DNA from: Fimenecus sp045532175
GTDB lineage: Bacteria; Bacillota; Clostridia; Oscillospirales; Acutalibacteraceae
Direction of reading: 5' to 3'
Length of the DNA stretch: 55,951 nt
NCBI GenBank assembly: GCA_045532175.1
Contig: JAZSFK010000048.1
Coordinates: 1-55,951, forward strand
The notes under the pieces are model-generated. The model had not been told where the DNA came from. It did no database searches and was given only the letters and a program-made list of their open reading frames with translations. The position numbers and the translations under genes were made by a program. Shown piece by piece: positions 15,769-22,677 of the stretch (position 1 is its first letter; every line of letters begins with the position of its first letter).

Positions 15769-17056
15769 AATCTTTATTATAAGATAATTCCCAAACGTCA
15801 GCATAAGTGCCGAGAGGGTCGAGGGTAAGTATGCACATAAGCACAAAGCATTCATAAGGATTTTGAATGTAAAATGAACCCATTGAACATTTTTCAAGGA
15901 TTTCGTTGGTTGAGTTTAAGAATCCGGAGTATCTCTGCTTTGCGTCGGGGTACTGAGCAGTCTTCTGTGAATAGATAAAGAAATTAAGTGTAATCAGGTC
16001 AAAGCGATTGATTTCACTGTTACCTATCAGAATTTCGCTAATTCTCTGTCGGCTGAATCTTTTTCCTGCAAATTGCTCATTAAGTTGGGATGCCTTGCTT
16101 GGAGTGAGATTTCCGTGGCGGTCAGTAGGGATGGCAGAGCAGATAATATGCTCAATATCGCTTTCAGTAATATCGTCCCTTGTGAAAACCTTTTTGTTAT
16201 CCCGAAATTTTTGGATTCTGTCAACCTTTTCGTAATCATAAAGACGGTCGCTGTTCTGAAGCTTGTCTTGATAATCCACAAGAGCATTGTGGTGACGTTC
16301 ATCCTCTTCGTTGTTGTAGATATTGGCAACAATTTCCCTTGCCTGCGAATAAAGCTCATTGAAGCATTTTCTTGAGGTTATGCTCATATGCGCAACATTA
16401 TCCTTTGTGGTAAGGCGTGAAAGATGAGCCATAAGTGACTTTTCATCGTTAATAAGGGAAAGAGAATTTCTCACAACTACTGTGTTTTCGCTGTAAATGG
16501 AGTTAAGGGTAAACTCATCGTGGTCAGAGGTTGAAAATCTGCTCCACAGCTCATAGAATTTTCCGTAATTGTAGCCGTTTTTGTAACAGTACCAGCAAAT
16601 AACTTCAAACGGGCTTTTAGGGTTGATTTCAGGCTCACGTAATGCCTTTGTAAGGAAGGTGTTTACATCTCCCACACTCATCTTAAGTCCGAAGCCCAAA
16701 AGAAAAACAACATTTCTCTTAACGGTCTGTTGTGTTAGCCAGTTTTTGGATAAAGCACTGAGTTTTGCAGTTGTTGGAGCAAATGACGGGGGAGTGTAGT
16801 TTTCACGAAATGATTCCTTGATAATTGACTGGTATGTCTGTAAAGGAACATCTGCCGCAGGACCCTCAAGCCCTGCCTTTACATAGATATACCTTTTAAG
16901 ATAATCACCAAAGGGTATGAATTTTAATTTGTATTTCAAGGAGTTATAGATGAGAACGGCATCCTGCTGAAGGAATTTTTCGTCGTCAACCGCATCATAC
17001 ATATGATTCCATGCAACCTCGGTATAATCAAGGTCAGGAATATCAAAAAAATCCAT
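15767..17056 (-). CDS. Unknown 429-residue protein with possible DNA-binding segment
   Basis: I cannot assign a function. The protein is soluble-looking, with no signal peptide or membrane helix. Its middle part (about 110-170) contains TQQTVKRNVVFLLGFGLKM and KSPFEVICWYCYKNGYNYG. Residues about 325-365 (FAGKRFSRQRISEILIGNSE, then NRFDLITLNFF) resemble a Cro/XRE-type helix-turn-helix. The C terminus holds NPYECFVLMCILTLDPLGTY. These look like conserved blocks rather than random sequence. AGGAG precedes the ATG and a strong terminator ends it. It is monocistronic between the phosphoesterase gene and hflX, on the hflX strand. A transcription regulator is one possibility, at low confidence. Confidence 0.75.
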   Translation of the reverse strand: MDFFDIPDLDYTEVAWNHMYDAVDDEKFLQQDAVLIYNSLKYKLKFIPFGDYLKRYIYVKAGLEGPAADVPLQTYQSIIKESFRENYTPPSFAPTTAKLSALSKNWLTQQTVKRNVVFLLGFGLKMSVGDVNTFLTKALREPEINPKSPFEVICWYCYKNGYNYGKFYELWSRFSTSDHDEFTLNSIYSENTVVVRNSLSLINDEKSLMAHLSRLTTKDNVAHMSITSRKCFNELYSQAREIVANIYNNEEDERHHNALVDYQDKLQNSDRLYDYEKVDRIQKFRDNKKVFTRDDITESDIEHIICSAIPTDRHGNLTPSKASQLNEQFAGKRFSRQRISEILIGNSEINRFDLITLNFFIYSQKTAQYPDAKQRYSGFLNSTNEILEKCSMGSFYIQNPYECFVLMCILTLDPLGTYADVWELSYNKD

Positions 17057-17124
17057 TAAATCACACTCCTAAAATGTATTTGTTTGATTTTATCATAAAA
17101 CATTGCTTTATTCAATATTTATAT

Positions 17125-18372
17125 TCAAAGCACATAATCCTTGTATTTATCCGCTTCGCTTGTGGGGAGTATTGCTTTGATTCTTGTGCCGTCAGGGGTG
17201 AATTCTTCCGAGAAAATTTTGCCCGAATTACGGATATTGTTGACCAATGCACCCTTTGAAAAGGGGATAAGCAAATCGAGTGTGACACTTTTAAGTTCAA
17301 GGGCTTTTTCGATTTCTTTTAAGAGCAAATCAAGGTTTACTCCCTTTAAGGCACTAATCATAACAGTCTTGCCCATTGTGAGAATGTCAAAGACATTTTC
17401 TGCCTTGTCACATTTATTCATTACGGTGATAATGTTGTCACCCTTACAGCCCAATTCTCGCAAAATGTCGGTGGTAATTTCAATGTGTTCACTACAATGG
17501 ATGTCCGATGCATCACAGACATTGAGAATGATGTCGGCTTCACTTGCTTCTTCAAGAGTTGATTTGAAAGCCTTAACCAAATCGTGGGGCAGACGGCTTA
17601 CAAAACCAACTGTGTCAATGAGCATAACATCCTGACCGTTGGGGAGAGTGAGTTTTCTCGACGTTGGGTCAAGAGTGGCAAAAAGCTTGTCCTCGGCAAG
17701 TACTCCTGCATCTGTGAGAGCATTCATAAGAGTTGATTTTCCTGCATTTGTGTAGCCGACAAGAGCAACGGTAATCACACCGTCTTTTTCACGACGTTTA
17801 CGCAAGAAACCACGACGTTTTTCAACCTCATCAAGTTGTTCTTGTAGTGCGTGCATTCTTCTCATAATGTGACGACGGTCACTTTCAAGTTTTGTTTCAC
17901 CCGGACCACGAGTACCGATACCGCCACCCAGTCGGGAGAGTTCCTTACCCTTACCTGTAAGTCGGGGGAGGGAGTATTTAAGTTGAGCCAACTCAACCTG
18001 TAATTTACCCTCGCTTGTCTTGGCACGGAGTGCGAAAATATCTAAAATCAACTGTGTTCTGTCCACAACACGGACTTTTGTGGCATTTTCTATGTTGCGA
18101 ATTTGTGACGGAGTGAGTTCGCCGTCGCAAACGATTAAGTCGATTTCTTGATTATGGCAGAAAAGTTCTGCCTCGGCAAGTCTGCCTTTGCCGAGATATG
18201 TTGCACCGTCAGGAGTGCTTTTTCGCTGTATTATTGAGCCAATGACAGAAGCCCCTGCACTTTCCGTGAGGAGCGTTAGTTCTTCAATACTGGCATCTGC
18301 ATCAAAATCCCCCGTGTCAACGGAAATGAGCAGTGCCTTTTCAGGTTCTTGTGTGATTTCGTAAAAGTCCAT
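17125..18372 (-). CDS. hflX: Ribosome-splitting GTPase HflX
   Basis: A protein of 415 residues. The N-terminal HflX domain contains GKGRLAEAELFCHNQEIDLI and the family signature GGIGTRGPGETKLE before a coiled coil. The G domain has GYTNAGKST, a DTVGF switch II and NKCD. A C-terminal subdomain ends in AILPTSEADKYKDYVL. HflX binds the 50S subunit and splits stalled or heat-damaged 70S ribosomes. GGAG precedes the ATG. It stands alone, with a repeat-rich region upstream. Confidence 0.95.
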   Translation of the reverse strand: MDFYEITQEPEKALLISVDTGDFDADASIEELTLLTESAGASVIGSIIQRKSTPDGATYLGKGRLAEAELFCHNQEIDLIVCDGELTPSQIRNIENATKVRVVDRTQLILDIFALRAKTSEGKLQVELAQLKYSLPRLTGKGKELSRLGGGIGTRGPGETKLESDRRHIMRRMHALQEQLDEVEKRRGFLRKRREKDGVITVALVGYTNAGKSTLMNALTDAGVLAEDKLFATLDPTSRKLTLPNGQDVMLIDTVGFVSRLPHDLVKAFKSTLEEASEADIILNVCDASDIHCSEHIEITTDILRELGCKGDNIITVMNKCDKAENVFDILTMGKTVMISALKGVNLDLLLKEIEKALELKSVTLDLLIPFSKGALVNNIRNSGKIFSEEFTPDGTRIKAILPTSEADKYKDYVL

Positions 18373-18471
18373 AGTATTTACTCCGTAAAAAGTGTAAAGT
18401 TGAAAGTTGAAAACGTAAAACGGAAAACAAATTTGAATTTATCGAACTCTTTTATATGGTTATGTAATCTT

Positions 18472-18547
18472 GTAGGGGCGATTCACGAATCGCCCGAAAA
18501 AGTTTTATTGCACACTTTGGAACGGTCGCTTCGTGAAGCGACCCTAC
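18472..18547. repeat. Two-arm palindromic element, family B
   Basis: A 76-bp element with ends GTAGGG and CCCTAC. Left arm GCGATTC-ac-GAATCGC, right arm GTCGCTTC-gt-GAAGCGAC, inner boundaries CCCG and ACGG. It shares frame, length and ends with 5021-5097, but the hairpin cores differ with matched changes on both sides. The rest of the 327-base gap 18373-18699 holds a small hairpin ATCGTGTC-gca-GACACGAT (18582-18600), the microgene terminator and TTTTGCAC-type short repeats near 18667-18697. Confidence 0.8.
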
Positions 18548-18612
18548 ATAGTTTTGTGTTCTATAATGGTGAGATATATAAATCGTGTCGCAGACACGAT
18601 ATTTTGCATTTT

Positions 18613-18645
18613 AAAAAAGTGGTGAAGAGAATTTCTCTCCACCAC
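18613..18645 (-). terminator. Intrinsic terminator of the 47-codon microgene
   Basis: Minus strand GTGGTGGAGAGA and TCTCTTCACCAC pair (one G-U) around a 3-base loop, then six T. Confidence 0.8.
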
Positions 18646-18699
18646 CATTATTATTTCGTCCTTCATTTTGCACTATGCACTATGCATTTTGCACTTAAT

Positions 18700-18843
18700 T
18701 TAGCAGCAGCAGTCATAGTCCTTACGCTGACAACCACAGTTGTCTCTGCGTTCACAACCGCAACCGCCATTGTTATTATCAGAGAGAAGAATTAAGATGA
18801 TGATAATAATCAACCAAGTGTTGTTACCGAAGAAGTTACACAT
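18700..18843 (-). CDS. 47-residue cysteine-rich single-span membrane peptide
   Basis: This is a gene too short for routine calling. GGAAGGAGG stands 9 bases before an ATG at 18843, and the frame runs 47 codons to TAA. The product starts MCNFFGNNTW, has a hydrophobic run IIIIILILLS (residues 13-22), then a polar tail with GGCGCE, NCGC and a terminal DCCC. It thus has eight cysteines in 47 residues, seven of them after the membrane segment. A terminator lies 55 bases downstream. It resembles the small Gly/Cys-rich membrane peptides of spore formers in general shape only; no family is recognised. It may bind metal or form disulfides at the membrane. Confidence 0.7.
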   Translation of the reverse strand: MCNFFGNNTWLIIIIILILLSDNNNGGCGCERRDNCGCQRKDYDCCC

Positions 18844-18897
18844 TTATTTTTCCTCCTTCCAAATTGTAATTACATTACATTTTATGGAAAAGAGGGG

Positions 18898-19010
18898 AAT
18901 GTGTTACATTCTTAATGCGTAATGCTGAATTCGTAATGCGTAATTATTATATCAGTTAGTTTGTGCTTTAATTTCGAATTACGAATTGCGAATTTCGAAT
19001 TTCGCATCAT
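18898..19010. repeat. Degenerate AATTCG/GCGTAAT repeat cluster
   Basis: Repeated TAATGCGTAAT and GAATTCGTAAT words on the left face inverted CGAATTACGAATTGCGAATT words on the right, with an AATGTgttACATT palindrome at the left edge. It lies between the microgene and the leuD 3' end. The pattern is looser than the arrays at 21282 and 39645 but similar in design: short words, inverted between halves. Confidence 0.5.
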
Positions 19011-19486
19011 TTCAATGATGCGAGAAGTCCACCCTTTGAAATAATATTCTGAATGAATTCAGGGAATGGTTGAGCCTTGTAGCTTGTACCCTTTGTAACG
19101 TTTGTGATTACACCTGTGTCAAAGTCAACTGAAACCTCGTCACCGTTTGCGATGTCGTCACAAGCCTCGGGACATTCAAGAATCGGAAGACCGATATTGA
19201 GTGAATTTCTGTAAAAAATTCTTGCGAATGTCTTTGCTATAACGCAAGAAACACCTGCAGCCTTAATAGCGATAGGAGCATGTTCACGGGATGAGCCACA
19301 ACCAAAGTTGACACCTGCAACCATAATGTCCCCGTCTTTAACCTTATTTATGAATTCCTTGTCGATATCTTCCATACAATGTGCCGCCAATTCCTTGTGG
19401 TCGGCAGTATTTAAGTATCTTGCAGGGATAATAACGTCTGTATCTACGTGGTCACCGTATTTATGTACTGAACCCTGTATCTTCAT
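19007..19486 (-). CDS. leuD: 3-isopropylmalate dehydratase small subunit
   Basis: A protein of 159 residues. The start at 19486 (MKIQGSVHKYGDHVDTDVII) is chosen over longer in-frame starts because GGAGG lies just upstream inside leuC and the length matches the 160-170-residue LeuD of the aconitase-like clostridial type. It contains VNFGCGSSREHAP, which forms the substrate-binding loop that completes the LeuC active site. Together they isomerise 2- to 3-isopropylmalate in leucine synthesis. There is one base between the leuC stop and this ATG. Confidence 0.95.
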   Translation of the reverse strand: MKIQGSVHKYGDHVDTDVIIPARYLNTADHKELAAHCMEDIDKEFINKVKDGDIMVAGVNFGCGSSREHAPIAIKAAGVSCVIAKTFARIFYRNSLNIGLPILECPEACDDIANGDEVSVDFDTGVITNVTKGTSYKAQPFPEFIQNIISKGGLLASLK

Positions 19487-19487
19487 T

Positions 19488-20750
19488 TTACATAACCTCC
19501 TCTGGTGTGCAGATATAACCTGCGATTGCACTTGCAGCAGCCACATATGGACTTGCAAGGTAAACTTCACTTGTCGGGTGTCCCATTCTGCCTACAAAGT
19601 TACGATTTGTTGTTGAGATTGCCTTTTCTTCTGCAGCGAGAATACCCATATGACCACCTAAACAAGGTCCGCAAGTAGGAGTTGAGAAAACTGCACCTGC
19701 TTCGACGAAGATTTCAGCAAGACCTTCTCTTACGCATTGGAGATATACATTCTGTGTTGCAGGAATAACGATGCAACGAACGTTCTCGTTGACCTTTTTA
19801 CCTTTAAGTACCTCGGCAGCAGCACGCATATCTTCAATTCTACCATTTGTGCAAGAGCCGATAACTGACTGGTCAACGTAAATCTTATCAAATTCACCAA
19901 CAATGTGAGCATTTTCAGGAAGGTGAGGGAATGCAACTGTTGATTTAAGTGTAGAAAGGTCAATGTCGATAACCTCATCGTAAACTGCATCTTCGTCTGC
20001 TTCGAAAATAACAGGAGTACGGTCAGTTCTGCCTTTCATATATTCAAGTGTCTTTTCATCAACAGGGAAAATACCGTTCTTTGCACCACATTCAATAGCC
20101 ATATTTGCGATACAGAAACGGTCGTCCATTGAAAGATTTGCGATTCCGTCGCCACAGAATTCAAGTGAACGATAGAGTGCACCGTCAACACCGATTTTGC
20201 CGATTAAGTGGAGAATCAAATCCTTACCGCTAACCCATTTATTGAACTTGCCTGTAACATTAACTTTAATAGCAGATGGCACTTTAAACCAAGCCATACC
20301 TGAAATCATGCCTGCAGCCATATCGGTTGAGCCGACACCTGTTGAGAATGCACCCAAAGCACCGTATGTACAAGTGTGTGAGTCAGCACCGATAACTGTG
20401 TCACCCGAAATTACAATTCCTTTTTCAGGGAGCAAAGCGTGTTCAATACCCATTTGTCCTACATCGAAGAAATTCTTGATTTTATATTCTCTTGCAAACT
20501 GACGAACCTGTTTACAATGTTCGGCAGATTTAATGTCCTTGTTAGGTGTGAAATGGTCCATAACAAGAGCGATTTTTTCTCTGTCAAAAACGTCAGTAAA
20601 GCCTTTTGCTTTCATTTCGTTGATTGCAACGGGGCTTGTAACATCGTTACCCATTACCAAATCAAGACGGACATTGATTAACTGTCCTGCTTCAACTTTA
20701 TCGAGTCCTGCATGTGCAGCAAGGATTTTTTGCGTCATTGTCATTCCCAT
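19488..20750 (-). CDS. leuC: 3-isopropylmalate dehydratase large subunit
   Basis: A protein of 420 residues. The start at 20750 (MGMTMTQKILAAHAGLDKVE) has AGGAG 8 bases upstream and gives the standard 420-residue length of the LeuC/HacA-like class; a longer frame upstream is only the shadow of ilvN. It shows GADSHTCTYGALGAFSTGVG, VIGSCTNGR and TCGPCLGGHMG, the latter two carrying the Cys ligands of the [4Fe-4S] cluster. It works in leucine synthesis with LeuD. The start is one base after the ilvN stop, so ilvN-leuC-leuD form one tight operon. leuA and leuB are not here. Confidence 0.96.
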   Translation of the reverse strand: MGMTMTQKILAAHAGLDKVEAGQLINVRLDLVMGNDVTSPVAINEMKAKGFTDVFDREKIALVMDHFTPNKDIKSAEHCKQVRQFAREYKIKNFFDVGQMGIEHALLPEKGIVISGDTVIGADSHTCTYGALGAFSTGVGSTDMAAGMISGMAWFKVPSAIKVNVTGKFNKWVSGKDLILHLIGKIGVDGALYRSLEFCGDGIANLSMDDRFCIANMAIECGAKNGIFPVDEKTLEYMKGRTDRTPVIFEADEDAVYDEVIDIDLSTLKSTVAFPHLPENAHIVGEFDKIYVDQSVIGSCTNGRIEDMRAAAEVLKGKKVNENVRCIVIPATQNVYLQCVREGLAEIFVEAGAVFSTPTCGPCLGGHMGILAAEEKAISTTNRNFVGRMGHPTSEVYLASPYVAAASAIAGYICTPEEVM

Positions 20751-20751
20751 A

Positions 20752-21261
20752 TTATTCAACTCCTTTGATATTTCTGTCGCCACTTTCAAGAGCAGTAAGA
20801 CCTGAACGAGAAAGTTCGCAGATGCCGTGTTTTTCCATTTTGTCAATAAACTTATCAATAAGGCTTGGAAGACCTGTAAGTTCGGCAGTAATTGTTGTGT
20901 GGCCGATATCCATAACTCTTGCACCAAAAGAGTTGATAGTTTTAAGAACTCTCTTTCTGTCCTTATTAAGTGCGTGAACTTTAATAAGGAGTAATTCGGA
21001 CTGAATGGTTTCACTTTCGTCAAGACAAATAACATTGATAACTTCTTCAAGTTTGGAAAGTTGCTGATGCACCATTGTTACTTTATATTCCTCAACGTCG
21101 GAAACAATAGTCATACGTGAAAATTCAGGACTTTCAGTTTCGGAAACTGTAAGGGATACAACGTTGTATCCGCGACGTGCAAAAAGCGCTGCAACTCGTA
21201 ATAACACACCTGTACGGTTGTGAACAAGTGCTGATAAATAAATTCGTTTTGTGTTTTCCAT
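20752..21261 (-). CDS. ilvN: Acetolactate synthase small (regulatory) subunit
   Basis: A protein of 169 residues. The start at 21261 (MENTKRIYLSALVHNRTGVL) has GAGG upstream; earlier in-frame starts run into the repeat array. The N-terminal ACT domain ALVHNRTGVLLRVAALFARR and the C-terminal IlvN domain ending in a GICELSRSGLTAL segment are clear. It gives valine feedback control to IlvB, the catalytic subunit, in branched-chain amino acid synthesis. No ilvB is adjacent, which is unusual, so IlvN must partner with an enzyme encoded elsewhere. Confidence 0.93.
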   Translation of the reverse strand: MENTKRIYLSALVHNRTGVLLRVAALFARRGYNVVSLTVSETESPEFSRMTIVSDVEEYKVTMVHQQLSKLEEVINVICLDESETIQSELLLIKVHALNKDRKRVLKTINSFGARVMDIGHTTITAELTGLPSLIDKFIDKMEKHGICELSRSGLTALESGDRNIKGVE

Positions 21262-21281
21262 AGTAAGTACCTCAATATAAC

Positions 21282-21440
21282 GCACCGTCAGGTGCAATTC
21301 ATGTGATTTATCACAATTCATGATGAAATCAATTCATGCAACGAAGTTGCAATTCATTTTTATAAATGATTTGCTACGCATGAATTGGCTATCGCCATGA
21401 TTTCTCGCTTTGCTCCATGAATTGAATTTTGCAAATTCAT
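21282..21440. repeat. Mosaic hairpin array with AATTCATG / CATGAATT words
   Basis: Forward words AATTCATG at 21296, 21315 and 21331 and AATTCATt at 21351; inverted words CATGAATT at 21379 and 21416 and CATGATTT at 21396. Between them are unrelated small palindromes: GCACC-gtca-GGTGC, TGAT-tt-ATCA, GAT-gaa-ATC, CAAC-gaa-GTTG, GGC-tatc-GCC and GAATTT-tgc-AAATTC. The array fills the gap between the galM 3' end and the ilvN start, so it lies in or just ahead of the ilvN leader. It has the same architecture as 39645-39808. Confidence 0.85.
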
Positions 21441-21449
21441 TGTATAGAA

Positions 21450-22496
21450 TCACACTGTGATTTTATACACAGTAGTTGTTTTTACAACCTCATCCTTATC
21501 AAACACACAGTTATAAAACGAAGGTGTGTTTGTTGCATTTGGATAATACTGTGTTTCAAGGCAGAAGCCACAACGGAAATCCATTGGAGTATTATTCTTA
21601 CCGATTTTGCCTTCAAGGAAATTACCAACATAGAGTTGCATACCGGGTAAATCTGTAAGACAATCAAGACGAACACCGTTCGGAGCAGTTACAGTAGCAG
21701 CAAGGCGGAGTTCTTTGTTATAACCGTTAATGCAGAAGTTGTGGTCGTAGCCGTTACCTGCATCTAATTGCTCATAATCAGCACCTATATCTCTGCCGAT
21801 TGTCTTTGGCTCACGGAAATCGAATGGAGTGCCAGTAACATCACGGATTTCACCTGTTGGCACAAGTCCCTCACCCATAGGAGTAAATGCGTCTGCATTT
21901 ATGTAAAGAGTGTGGTCGAGAATGTCGCCATTTTGGTAGCCTTTAAGGTTGAAATATGCGTGGTTAGTAAGGTTGAAAGCAGTCTTCTTGTCGGAAACTG
22001 CTGTGTAGTCCATAATAATCTCATTTTTATCTGTGAGAGTATATTTAACTGTAACCTTCTTGTTACCGGGGAAACCTTCTGTGCCGTCAGGGCTGAAATA
22101 TGAAAATTCAACAGCATCGCTGTCAACGATAATTGCATCCCAAACAGCAGTTGAGAATTCTCCGTTACTGTGAAGAGTAACATCACCGTGAGTTGTTGTA
22201 ACTGGGACTTTAACTCCGTCAATTGTAAGTCCACCTGCAGAAATTCTGTTTGCAACGGGACCTACTATCATACCCTGATAATCGTGACGGTTCTGGAAGC
22301 CATCCATATCGTCAAAACCGAGTAATAAATCGATTTCGTTTTCATCCTTATCTTTTACGAGAATGCTCTGTAAAGTGGCACCGTAAGTAATAAGGTTAAT
22401 TTTCATATTGTTGTTGTTTTCAATAAGGAAAGAGTCAACCTGCTTTCCGTCCTTTGTAACACCAAAAACTGATTTTGTAACGCTCATTTTTTCCAA
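21450..22496 (-). CDS. galM: Aldose 1-epimerase (galactose mutarotase)
   Basis: A protein of 348 residues. Visible features are NRISAGGLTIDGVKVPVTT, the FNLTNHAYFNL segment with the catalytic His, YDHNFCINGY, and the C-terminal GFCLETQYYPNATNTP with the catalytic Glu. It converts beta- to alpha-galactose or glucose anomers in the cytosol. It is divergent from the GH13/transporter genes and ends beside the 21282 array. It has its own good promoter. It fits with galT (40886) in galactose use and with the alpha-glucosidase next door, which releases anomeric glucose. Confidence 0.94.
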   Translation of the reverse strand: MEKMSVTKSVFGVTKDGKQVDSFLIENNNNMKINLITYGATLQSILVKDKDENEIDLLLGFDDMDGFQNRHDYQGMIVGPVANRISAGGLTIDGVKVPVTTTHGDVTLHSNGEFSTAVWDAIIVDSDAVEFSYFSPDGTEGFPGNKKVTVKYTLTDKNEIIMDYTAVSDKKTAFNLTNHAYFNLKGYQNGDILDHTLYINADAFTPMGEGLVPTGEIRDVTGTPFDFREPKTIGRDIGADYEQLDAGNGYDHNFCINGYNKELRLAATVTAPNGVRLDCLTDLPGMQLYVGNFLEGKIGKNNTPMDFRCGFCLETQYYPNATNTPSFYNCVFDKDEVVKTTTVYKITV

Positions 22497-22523
22497 CTCC
22501 TGTAAGAAAATATATACTAAATA

Positions 22524-22552
22524 ATTATATAACTTTAATGTGCTAAAGTCAA
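22524..22552 (-). promoter_or_regulatory. Predicted sigma-A promoter of galM
   Basis: Minus strand TTGACT (22547-22552), 17 bases, TATAAT (22524-22529). A divergent plus-strand candidate for the GH13 gene, TTGACT (22603) with TATGTT (22626), is weaker. Confidence 0.7.
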
Positions 22553-22677
22553 CACCATTTAGCTGAGAATGACTATTATTATTTTTTTATTATTTTATAC
22601 TTTTGACTTTGCATTTTTCATTTTATATGTTATACTTATTTTATGTATATAATTTACAGCAATAGGGGTGTTATTTT

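Noticed and set aside
18505..18795. Plus-strand coding frames across 18349-18922
   Set aside because: They run through the family B repeat, a terminator hairpin and the antisense of the 47-codon gene, with no ribosome site.
20751..21050. LeuC with 100 extra N-terminal residues
   Set aside because: This stretch is the ilvN coding region read in another frame. The AGGAG-preceded ATG at 20750 gives the normal 420-residue LeuC.
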